The notes under the pieces: generated by a model
What the model was told of the DNA's origin: nothing
The model's input: only the letters and a program-made list of their open reading frames with translations
Databases searched by the model: none
Shown: one piece after another, positions 1 through 5,059 of the stretch
How the letters are laid out: each line of letters begins with the position of its first letter
How positions within the stretch are numbered: the stretch's first letter is position 1
Source of the DNA: Nitrososphaerales archaeon
GTDB lineage: Archaea; Thermoproteota; Nitrososphaeria; Nitrososphaerales; Gagatemarchaeaceae
DNA: 5,853 nt
Assembly (NCBI GenBank): GCA_030040055.1
Contig: JASHUK010000004.1
Coordinates: forward strand, 1 to 5,853
Reading direction: 5' to 3'
Position numbers and translations under genes: made by a program

Positions 1-706
1 CCCGCCACATCGGCGGCGACTTCACCGGGTCGACCGACATCGCCTTCTCGAACTCACCGTAGTCGCCCCACTGCAGCATACGGTTGTGCCTCCGCTCGAA
101 CCCTATCGTCGAGCTCGCCTTGAACGAAAGGTTCCTGTTGCTCGCACAGTCCGAGCCCGCGTAGTGCGCGGGATAGACCTCGACATAGTCTGGGAGCGAC
201 TTCAGCCTCACCAGCGACTGGTGGGCCTCTCGAAGGGTCCCGTGTCCGTCCAAGTCGAGGCGGCCGACGTCGCCCACGAACAGCGAATCCCCCGTGAACA
301 CGCCCCATGGCTCACTCGCCCTCTTCTCGTCGATGTACAGGAATGACATGCTCTCCTTCGTGTGGCCGGGGGTCCTGATCGCCCTGAGCGTCGCCGCTCC
401 GACTCCTATCTCGGAACCCTCGTCCACCGGCCTGAAACGAAATGACACCTCAGCCCCCGCCGGCATCACAAGCTCGGCGCCCCCCGCGAGCCTGGCGGCG
501 AGCGTCCTAGCGCCGCTGACGTGGTCCGCGTGGATGTGGGTGTCGATGACGTGGGTGATGCGACAGCCTTCGGCGGCAGCCGCCGACATGTACTGGTCAA
601 CCTCTTGTGACGGGTCTACGACGGCCGCGACCCCGCTCCCCGGGCAGCAGACGAAGTAGCTCAGGCAGCTCGTGTCGCTCCGCGGAATGGAGCGTATGTA
701 TGGCAA
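1..706 (-). CDS. MBL-fold metallo-hydrolase, persulfide dioxygenase/ETHE1-like (3' end outside window)
   Basis: The visible 235 residues form most of a metallo-beta-lactamase fold. The metal-site motif THIHADH lies at residues 56-62, with further ligands at H115 (TPGHT), D140 (FTGDSLF) and H181 (YPAHYAG). The arrangement THIHADHVSGAR, then TPGHT, TGD and PAH matches ETHE1-type persulfide dioxygenases and the related MBL proteins that often carry a C-terminal rhodanese domain. Known members oxidise glutathione- or other thiol-persulfides to sulfite using one iron; glyoxalase II is the nearest alternative. The segment TIGFERRHNRML near residue 200 is typical of the end of the MBL domain in the rhodanese-linked subgroup, so a rhodanese domain may follow beyond the left edge. 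The start is TTG at 706: an in-frame TGA lies about 12 codons upstream, no ATG or GTG intervenes, and GGGAG sits 8 bases before it. Its own promoter lies at about 761-772. Enzyme class is well supported; exact substrate is inferred. Confidence 0.85.
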   Translation of the reverse strand, partial: MPYIRSIPRSDTSCLSYFVCCPGSGVAAVVDPSQEVDQYMSAAAAEGCRITHVIDTHIHADHVSGARTLAARLAGGAELVMPAGAEVSFRFRPVDEGSEIGVGAATLRAIRTPGHTKESMSFLYIDEKRASEPWGVFTGDSLFVGDVGRLDLDGHGTLREAHQSLVRLKSLPDYVEVYPAHYAGSDCASNRNLSFKASSTIGFERRHNRMLQWGDYGEFEKAMSVDPVKSPPMWR

Positions 707-714
707 GTCAGCCG
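707..714 (-). other. spacer between GGGAG and the TTG start of the MBL gene
   Basis: GGGAG occupies 715-719 on the minus strand, and these 8 bases separate it from TTG at 704-706. This is the only plausible ribosome-binding site in the short open stretch between the upstream in-frame TGA and the first conserved residues. It therefore decides for TTG as the start. The match to the anti-Shine-Dalgarno is only moderate. Confidence 0.4.
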
Positions 715-760
715 CTCCCGGCCTGTGGTGTCGTCTGTCCCCTCAACCCTGCAGTTGACA

Positions 761-780
761 GGGAATAATTACATATGATT
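761..780 (-). promoter_or_regulatory. AT-rich TATA-like promoter of the MBL-fold gene
   Basis: This is the most AT-rich stretch in the left part of the window. On the minus strand it reads AATCATATG followed by TAATTATT. A TATA box centred near 768 would place transcription start near 742, giving a leader of about 36 bases that contains the GGGAG element before the TTG start at 706. This gene would then have a real leader, unlike the near-leaderless genes elsewhere in the window. The exact box cannot be fixed by eye because two overlapping AT-rich words compete. Confidence 0.45.
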
Positions 781-810
781 AAACCTTTGCAGTCCCACCG
801 AAGGGAACCC

Positions 811-826
811 CGCGCCAAGTGGCGCG
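811..826. repeat. inverted repeat, 7-bp arms CGCGCCA/TGGCGCG
   Basis: CGCGCCA at 811-817 and its exact reverse complement TGGCGCG at 820-826 flank two bases. It lies about 90 bases past the cyclase stop and about 40 bases upstream of the AT-rich promoter of the MBL gene. With so short a gap it looks more like a dimeric regulator site than a terminator, and no T-tract follows on either strand. A role is inference only; GC-rich DNA yields such repeats by chance fairly often. Confidence 0.35.
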
Positions 827-914
827 TCCCATGAGCCAGAGATCCGACCAAAGGGTCAGCATTCGCGTGTCGGGGCGCAACATGGAAGCCCATGCGGGTC
901 CCAACGGCAGTAAG

Positions 915-2837
915 TCACTCTCGTATCCTGTGAAGAATCTCGACGAACCTGTCCGTCTTCCTCAGGCTGTCGAAGGCCGGGTCGACGCCCAGGTAGATTG
1001 TGAAGGCCCGCTCTTCGAAGGCCTTCTCAACCAGAGGGACTGCCGAGTCCTCGTCCCCCAGGGCAGCGTATATCGCCGCGAGGCCGTAGGCAGGCACGTA
1101 CTCCTCCTCCCCGACCTTCTCGAGGTCCGTGAGGATCCTCCGCGCTTCCGCCGCCATCCCGGCCTTGGCGTAGATGTAGCCGAGGTCGTCCAAGATGAAG
1201 ACGCTGCCCCCCGAGAGTTCGATGGCCCTCTTCGCCTCGACGATGGCGTCGTCGCACCTCCCCTGCTGCACGTACGTCTCGGCCAACCCCTTGTGGGCGA
1301 TGGGGAACGCCGGGTCGACCTTCAAGGAGGCGCGGTACCGCTCCGCCGCCTCGTCGTACCGCCCGGCAAAGTACAGGTCCTTCGCCTCGTCGGTCAAGAG
1401 TATCATGGAAAGGGGGTCCAGCTCGACCGCCCTCCTCGCATGCACGAGGGCCTCGTCGAACTCCCCCCTGACGGCGTAGTGCGTCCCGCGCCACATGTGG
1501 GCGGTCGCATAGCTCGGGTTCAGTTCGAGCGCCTTGTCCAGCTCCATCGCGGACCTGGCCCAGTCGAAGCGATACTGCATGAGCATCTCGCCCACGGAAG
1601 CGTGTGCCTCCGCCAGGGCCCCGTCGAGAGAGAGCGCCTTCTCGGCGAACTCCATCGCTATGGGATAGGTCACGCTCGGCCTTCTGTAGCAGTAGTAGCC
1701 GAGTATGCTGTAGCAGTCGGCGAGGCCCGCGTAGGCTGGTGCGTACCCTGGGTCCCTCCCGGCCGCTTCCTCGAAGTACTTGATGGCCCTGTTCAGGTCC
1801 CTCTCGGACCTCTTGTCCCAGAACTGCCTCCCCTTGAGACAAAGCGTGTGAGCCTCCGCGTTCGCCGCCCCCCCGGTCCGAGGGGCGGGGCCCGCCCCCA
1901 CGCCGAACTTCTGCTCGAGCGCCCGCGCGACCTGCCCCGCGATCTCCGTCTGGACCGAAAATACGTCGGCGAACTGCCTGTCGTACGTGCCGTCCCAGAG
2001 GCGCTCTTCGCTCTCGGCGTCCACAAGCTTCACGGTTATCCTGACCTTGTCGTTTGACTTCCTGACGCTGCCCTCGATGAGCGATCCGACCTTCAGGTCC
2101 CTCCCGATCTGGTTGGTCGGGACCTTCTCGCCCTTGTAGCGCATGACAGAGGTCCGGGCGATGACCCGAAGGCCGACCACCCTGGACAGGGTGGTGATGA
2201 GCTCGTCGGTCATGCCGTCCGCGAAGTACTCGTCTCCGGCGTCCGGGCTCATGTTCGCGAACGGAAGGACGGCCACCCTGCTCCTTTCGAGGGTCTGGTC
2301 GCCTGCACCCCGGCGCTCCCAGGGGAGGACCACTGCGAAGACCTCCACCGGGTCCTCCACGTTCTTCAGCTCCCTCCTGCCCATGCTCACCATGGGGAAC
2401 TCGAGCTTGTTCTTCACCTGGTCGTGGACCTGCTCGCTGATGCAGATGCCCCCGGGCGAGGCGAGCGGCTCGATCCTCGACGCCACGTTGACCGCGTCGC
2501 CATAGACGTCGCTCTCGCTCCGGATGACGTCCCCCAGGTGAATCCCCACCCGCAGCTGTATCCCGCCTGAGGGACGGCTCTGGTTAAGCTCGTGGAGGGA
2601 CTGCTGCACGTCATAGGCGCACCTCACGGCTTCGAGTGCGCTGCCGAACTCGACCAGGAACGCGTCTCCTATCGTCTTTACCTCCCTCCCGCCGTGCTTC
2701 GGAAAGAACGGGCGCAGGAGAGCCCGGTGCTCCTCGAGGAGCTTCATGGCGAGCGCCTCGTCTCTCTGGGTGAGGGCAGTGTATCCTGCGATGTCCGTGA
2801 ACATGATGGCTGCCAGCCTTCGCTCGTTCTCTGCCAA
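915..2837 (-). CDS. class III adenylyl cyclase with TolB-like domain and C-terminal TPR array
   Basis: From TTG at 2837 the product has 640 residues. Residues 5-170 are a class III nucleotide cyclase domain: FTDIAGYT carries metal ligand D15, VKTIGDAF carries K54 and metal ligand D58, and VYGDAVNVASR has N117 and R121, the transition-state residues, just after D110. K54 with D110 is the usual ATP-selecting pair, so cAMP from ATP is the expected product. Residues about 186-310 resemble the TolB/FlgO-like domain (VAVLPFANMSP, DGMTDELITTLSR, EGSVRKS) that often follows such cyclases in bacteria. From about 330 to the end are TPR repeats (for example ALELNPSYATAHMWRG and RAVELDPLS). No membrane segment is visible, so the protein is probably cytoplasmic and regulated through partner binding. 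An upstream ATG at 2966 would extend it by 43 unconserved residues, but the TATA-like box at 2865-2874 lies inside that extension and GAGGT sits 6 bases before the TTG, so TTG is preferred. Class III cyclases of this form are common in bacteria and unusual in archaea, which suggests transfer. Confidence 0.9.
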   Translation of the reverse strand: MAENERRLAAIMFTDIAGYTALTQRDEALAMKLLEEHRALLRPFFPKHGGREVKTIGDAFLVEFGSALEAVRCAYDVQQSLHELNQSRPSGGIQLRVGIHLGDVIRSESDVYGDAVNVASRIEPLASPGGICISEQVHDQVKNKLEFPMVSMGRRELKNVEDPVEVFAVVLPWERRGAGDQTLERSRVAVLPFANMSPDAGDEYFADGMTDELITTLSRVVGLRVIARTSVMRYKGEKVPTNQIGRDLKVGSLIEGSVRKSNDKVRITVKLVDAESEERLWDGTYDRQFADVFSVQTEIAGQVARALEQKFGVGAGPAPRTGGAANAEAHTLCLKGRQFWDKRSERDLNRAIKYFEEAAGRDPGYAPAYAGLADCYSILGYYCYRRPSVTYPIAMEFAEKALSLDGALAEAHASVGEMLMQYRFDWARSAMELDKALELNPSYATAHMWRGTHYAVRGEFDEALVHARRAVELDPLSMILLTDEAKDLYFAGRYDEAAERYRASLKVDPAFPIAHKGLAETYVQQGRCDDAIVEAKRAIELSGGSVFILDDLGYIYAKAGMAAEARRILTDLEKVGEEEYVPAYGLAAIYAALGDEDSAVPLVEKAFEERAFTIYLGVDPAFDSLRKTDRFVEILHRIRE

Positions 2838-2843
2838 TGGGTG

Positions 2844-2848
2844 ACCTC
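2844..2848 (-). promoter_or_regulatory. ribosome-binding site GAGGT of the cyclase gene
   Basis: On the minus strand GAGGT is followed by six bases and then TTG at 2835-2837. It supports the TTG start rather than the upstream ATG at 2966. If transcription begins near 2843, as the TATA-like box implies, this element would sit at the extreme 5' end of the mRNA or just outside it. So either the transcript has a leader of about ten bases or the gene is leaderless. Confidence 0.45.
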
Positions 2849-2864
2849 GGGGAGAGGGCGCATG

Positions 2865-2874
2865 CTCTAAAAGC
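2865..2874 (-). promoter_or_regulatory. TATA-like box of the cyclase gene
   Basis: The minus strand reads GCTTTTAGAG. Its centre is about 32 bases before the TTG start at 2837, so an archaeal transcription start about 26 bases downstream falls only a few bases before the codon. The spacing matches that of the DUF1761, secreted-protein and ATPase genes in this window. Confidence 0.5.
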
Positions 2875-2915
2875 GTGCGCAAGTGCGGGCCTCCGAACCC
2901 TCTCCAAGGCGACTC

Positions 2916-2923
2916 CTTATAGC
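2916..2923 (+). promoter_or_regulatory. TATA box CTTATAGC of the DUF1761 gene
   Basis: CTTATAGC stands out in GC-rich DNA. Its centre lies about 33 bases upstream of TTG at 2953, predicting a leader of only a few bases. It forms a divergent promoter pair with the cyclase box about 45 bases away on the other strand. The close packing could allow shared control, but no operator-like repeat was found between them. Confidence 0.55.
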
Positions 2924-2952
2924 AAGGCTTGGGGCTTTCAGGGAAGGCGCCT

Positions 2953-3357
2953 TTGTTGGGAGTCACGATTGTCTATCCCGCCGTGGGGGCCGCGGCCGTC
3001 GTTTCGTTTGTCGTCGGTGTCATCTGGTACGCTCCACCCCTGTTGGGAAAGTACTGGATAGAGAAAGGCAAGCAGGGCAACACCGCCAGGGCGGGTCTTG
3101 GGAGGACCCTTGGAAGTGCCGTCGCGTCTTCGTTGCTGACTGCCCTCGCATTGGAGGTCATTCTCGTGGGCCTTCAACTGTCCACCTGGTCTTCGGCCCT
3201 CGAACTCGCGGCTCTCGTATGGACAGGATTCTACTTTACGAAGGAGTTCACATCGATGATATCGGGCGACAAGACGGTGAAGGTGTTTGCCAGCATCGCC
3301 CTGCATGACGCCGTAATGCTCTTTCTCATGGTGGCGGTCCTCGTCGCGCTGAACTGA
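2953..3357 (+). CDS. DUF1761-family small integral membrane protein
   Basis: The product has 134 residues and about four membrane segments (roughly 5-31, 52-74, 80-95 and 112-133). The first helix ends in VVGVIWYAPPLLGKYW, the glycine/WY-P-x-x-GK-x-W signature of DUF1761 proteins. The later WTGFYFTKEF and the last helix starting near VKVFASIALHDA also fit that family. Function is unknown for the whole family; members are short membrane proteins of about 130-145 residues, so this looks complete. The reading frame also has a TTG at 2929, but that lies only a few bases after the TATA box and would precede the transcription start. TTG at 2953 (or the adjacent TTG at 2956) is therefore preferred. 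The gene is monocistronic as far as can be seen and divergent from the cyclase. Confidence 0.8.
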   Translation: MLGVTIVYPAVGAAAVVSFVVGVIWYAPPLLGKYWIEKGKQGNTARAGLGRTLGSAVASSLLTALALEVILVGLQLSTWSSALELAALVWTGFYFTKEFTSMISGDKTVKVFASIALHDAVMLFLMVAVLVALN

Positions 3358-3416
3358 CGCTGAACGGCCTCCTTGCCCCGGGATGCCGGCGCCGGAGACG
3401 GCGTCCGACAGCTTGA

Positions 3417-3530
3417 ATGAGCGGGGCCGCCTTGAGGGGGGCGATGGCCGGGCGCTCCGCGAAGGCCGGACCGGAGACATCGAGGGTTCTGTTCGAAAAC
3501 GACAGGGTGCGCTTCGTCGAGCTCAAGTAG
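3417..3530 (+). pseudogene. short cupin-like N-terminal fragment (37 codons)
   Basis: ATG at 3417 opens 37 codons ending at TAG 3528-3530. The last 18 residues, ETSRVLFENDRVRFVELK, read like the first strands of small cupin proteins, which commonly begin with a V-L-F-E-N-D-R-V-R-V segment followed by a P-G turn and a histidine-containing metal site. Here a stop replaces the P-G turn, and no histidine motif follows in any frame before the hairpin. This looks like the decayed 5' end of a cupin gene rather than a functional peptide. The match is from memory of the family and is short, so chance resemblance remains possible. No promoter was recognised for it. Confidence 0.3.
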
Positions 3531-3574
3531 AGAACCCGCGCCGTGGAGTTGAGTGGGCGCGGGGAGGCGGTTCT
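3531..3574. repeat. strong GC-rich stem-loop
   Basis: CCCGCGCC at 3535-3542 pairs exactly with GGCGCGGG at 3556-3563 around a 13-base loop. Outside it AGAA at 3531-3534 pairs with TTCT at 3571-3574 across a 7-base bulge on one side. A further CCGTGG (3541-3546)/CCACGG (3579-3584) pair offers an alternative fold. It starts directly after the stop of the cupin-like fragment and ends about 33 bases before the TATA box of the next gene. It may mark a transcript end, an operator or a recombination scar. It lacks a long T-tract, so intrinsic termination is not certain. Confidence 0.4.
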
Positions 3575-3606
3575 GCTGCCACGGAGTTCCGCTGTCACGC
3601 CCAACC

Positions 3607-3614
3607 CTTATACG
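3607..3614 (+). promoter_or_regulatory. TATA box CTTATACG of the secreted-protein gene
   Basis: CTTATACG is centred about 31 bases before TTG at 3642, the same geometry as the DUF1761 gene, whose box begins with the same six bases (CTTATA). Transcription would start near 3637, leaving about five leader bases. A longer reading frame beginning at 3543 would contain this box inside its coding sequence and is therefore not chosen. Confidence 0.55.
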
Positions 3615-3641
3615 CCGGGAAAGGTCGCGGCTCGCGAAAGC

Positions 3642-4154
3642 TTGCAAAGAGCTTCATCCGCAAAGTACCTTCTCATACCAATCGCGGCGACGCTACTCAT
3701 CCTGTCTTCAGCCGCCCCGGCAACATATGCGGCCGGCGCTCGTCCGATACGGGTGGCCTTCGGAGGCGCGTGCACAACGGTGAACAGAGAGAACGGGGCG
3801 CAGTTGCTCGTGGGTGCGGTCCTCAGCGGGGAGGTTCCCGTCGGCGCGCCTCCAGGTCCGATCCAAGTCACAGGCTATGCCTTGGTCGTGATCGAGACAA
3901 GCCCAGTCGCGTCAGCCGTCGTCTCCATCTCGGGAGTCCTGACCCTGCCTTCCGGCGGGAGCCCAGGCTACACGCTCGACTTCCATCTGCTTGGGACTGT
4001 GACCTCGCCCGCGTCGGGTGGGAACCTGGGCCCGGGGTCGATGGTCTTCGCGAGCTTCACGAACCCAGGGCCCGTCAGCTTCGCGGTGACCAACCAGGGA
4101 GCGGTACAGATCTGCTCATCCGCGATGAGCAGCGGCTTCGTCGGTATAGGCTAG
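3642..4154 (+). CDS. secreted protein of unknown function, beta-rich, two cysteines
   Basis: The 170-residue product starts with a classical signal peptide: a charged start (R3, K8), a hydrophobic core LLIPIAATLLILSS at about 10-23, and a likely signal-peptidase site after the alanines in PATYAA near residues 30-31. The mature part is about 139 residues long, rich in G, S, V, T and P, and very poor in charge. That suggests a beta-sandwich exposed outside the cell. C44 near the mature N-terminus and C158 near the C-terminus could form one disulfide closing the domain. No known catalytic or binding motif was recognised and no C-terminal membrane anchor is visible, so it is probably released or held by the cell envelope through a partner. 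The TTG start at 3642 is chosen from the TATA box and from the position of the signal peptide. Family: not recognised. Confidence 0.7.
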   Translation: MQRASSAKYLLIPIAATLLILSSAAPATYAAGARPIRVAFGGACTTVNRENGAQLLVGAVLSGEVPVGAPPGPIQVTGYALVVIETSPVASAVVSISGVLTLPSGGSPGYTLDFHLLGTVTSPASGGNLGPGSMVFASFTNPGPVSFAVTNQGAVQICSSAMSSGFVGIG

Positions 4155-4392
4155 AACGCGTGTTGTAGGGCACAAGCCCCGTTGGCGGGCAAGCAGGTGA
4201 GCCAGCATCTGGGACGTTGGTTCAGTAGTCCGGAACGACCGGGATCGTTTTGGCGCTGGAAGTGGGTCCGGAGATGCAGTACGAACCGTATCTCAACGGC
4301 TGTCCGGCGGGACACTCCGCAAAGAAGGCAACGTCCCCGGGACCGCAGACGATGTGGTATGTTTATCTCCGGTTCGCGTCAATCCAGGGAGA
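4155..4392 (+). other. intergenic region upstream of the KaiC-like gene
   Basis: Shortly after the stop of the secreted protein comes a small hairpin GGGC-ACAA-GCCC (4168-4179), possibly a weak 3' end signal. An inverted repeat AACGA/TCGTT lies at 4234-4249, and the TATA-like box of the next gene at 4361-4368. Two small plus-strand ORFs (73 codons from 4182, and about 49 codons from ATG 4274 to TAG 4418-4420) overlap the promoter and the ATPase start; neither resembles a known protein. No RNA gene was recognised. Confidence 0.45.
4361..4368 (+). promoter_or_regulatory. TATA-like box GTTTATCT of the KaiC-like/7-TM operon
   Basis: GTTTATCT is centred about 28 bases before TTG at 4393, so the mRNA would begin at or within a few bases of the start codon. 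The in-frame GTG at 4354 lies upstream of the box and cannot be the start if this promoter is used. Confidence 0.5.
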
Positions 4393-5059
4393 TTGGCATC
4401 TAGCGGGGTCCCCGACCTAGACAAGCTGATGACCAACGGGTACCCGGACAAGACGGCCGTCCTCGTCGTGGGTCCGCCCGGGATAGGAAAGGAGGCGCTA
4501 GGCTACTGGTTCACCCAGTCCGGGCTCGCACAGGGGGACTTCTGCCTCTACGTCTCCAGGCTCTCCGAAGGAGATTCTTCAGGACGCCAAGGGTTTCGGG
4601 ATCGAGATGCAGCAACGCGTCCCCCTCTGGTTTACAAGCGATGGAGGGCAGCTCAGGTTTGACGTCAGCGACCTGGCTGGCCTGTCCTTCAACATCAAGG
4701 AGAGACTGAAGCAAAACGCGGACAGGAGGATCCGCGTCGTCACCGACGTTCTCTCGCCGCTTCTGATGCTCAATCAGCCTGACACGATCTACAAGTTCCT
4801 GGTCCAGCTCCTCGACGACGTCAAGAGGTACGACGCGGTTCTGTTGGCCACGCTAGAGGAAGGCATGCACAAGCCCGAGGTTCTCGCTGCGATGCAGCAG
4901 CTCTTCGACGGCGTCGTGGAAATGAGACTATACGAGGAGGGCCTGAAGGTATTGCCCCTGCTTCGCATCAGGAAGATGAGAGGAGTGCCCCCGCATCCCG
5001 GGTACTTCAGTTTCGCCCTGACAAAGGGTGGGATGGAGGTGAGCGCCTATGCCAGATAG
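4393..5059 (+). CDS. KaiC/RAD55-like RecA-superfamily ATPase, reading frame broken near 4567
   Basis: Two adjacent frames together encode one protein of about 221 residues. The first 58 codons hold GVPDLDKLM and the Walker A loop GPPGIGKE (residues 27-34), typical of archaeal KaiC/GvpD/RAD55 ATPases. After VSRLS the family continues in the +1 frame as KEILQDAKGFG, then a Walker B-like IRVVTD (D118), ATLEEGMHKPE and the C-terminal IRKMRGVPPHPGYFSFAL, ending at TAG 5059. Without a frame change the first frame runs off into unrelated sequence and stops at 4662. The joint falls at CTCTCCGAAG (4561-4570). Loss of one CT unit would turn an original LSPKE into the present shift; a single extra base is the alternative. 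Both halves keep good family character, so decay is recent or the shift is a sequencing error or recoding. An ATP-driven regulatory or signalling role is expected for the family; the specific role is unknown. Start TTG 4393 is chosen from the TATA-like box. The gene overlaps the 7-TM gene by 11 bases. Confidence 0.75.
5035..5042 (+). promoter_or_regulatory. Shine-Dalgarno GGAGGTGA of the 7-TM gene
   Basis: GGAGGTGA is perfectly complementary to the usual archaeal 16S rRNA tail and lies six bases before ATG at 5049. It sits inside the last codons of the upstream ATPase, as expected for an internal operon gene, and contrasts with the near-leaderless TTG starts of the promoter-proximal genes. 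Confidence 0.85.

Larger units (their letters stand above)
707..914. other. intergenic spacer between cyclase and MBL gene
   Basis: Besides the promoter and the 811-826 inverted repeat, this stretch holds a small hairpin CATGG-AAGC-CCATG at 881-894. It lies about 20 bases beyond the cyclase stop on the minus strand and could be a weak 3' end signal. No T-rich terminator, tRNA or convincing gene was seen. A 61-codon minus-strand ORF (708-893) crosses both the promoter and the repeats and was not accepted. Confidence 0.5.
3358..3641 (+). other. intergenic region with cupin-like remnant, hairpin and promoter
   Basis: This 284-base stretch has no full-length gene. It begins with GC-rich dyads after the DUF1761 stop: a perfect 10-base palindrome CCGGCGCCGG at 3386-3395 and GACGGCGTC at 3399-3407. 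It continues with a 37-codon cupin-like fragment (3417-3530), then a strong stem-loop (3531-3574) and finally the TATA box for the next gene (3607-3614). Longer ORFs on both strands run across these elements and show no recognisable protein features. Confidence 0.5.

Noticed and set aside
708..893. 61-codon minus-strand ORF between the cyclase and MBL genes
   Set aside because: It covers the MBL promoter and the inverted repeat, ends only at the MBL start, and has no recognisable protein features.
819..2057. A 412-codon plus-strand ORF opposite the cyclase gene
   Set aside because: It is the mirror of the cyclase coding strand. It is full of R, P, G and V runs with no domain, as expected for an antisense frame in GC-rich DNA.
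2838..2966. N-terminal extension of the cyclase to ATG 2966
   Set aside because: The 43 extra residues look unconserved, contain the cyclase promoter, and overlap the divergent DUF1761 promoter and its first codons.
3383..4168. 261-codon plus-strand ORF over the intergenic region and the secreted-protein gene
   Set aside because: It is arginine/glycine-rich with no hydrophobic core. The other frame has a signal peptide, a promoter and sensible composition.
4182..4403. 73-codon plus-strand ORF before the ATPase
   Set aside because: It is rich in R, W and S with no recognisable feature and covers the promoter; probably a chance frame.
4250..4420. Small plus-strand ORF (TTG 4250 or ATG 4274 to TAG 4420) with a protein-like stretch MWYVYLRFASIQGDW
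   Set aside because: It runs across the TATA-like box and 28 bases into the ATPase coding sequence. It has no ribosome-binding site and resembles no known family.
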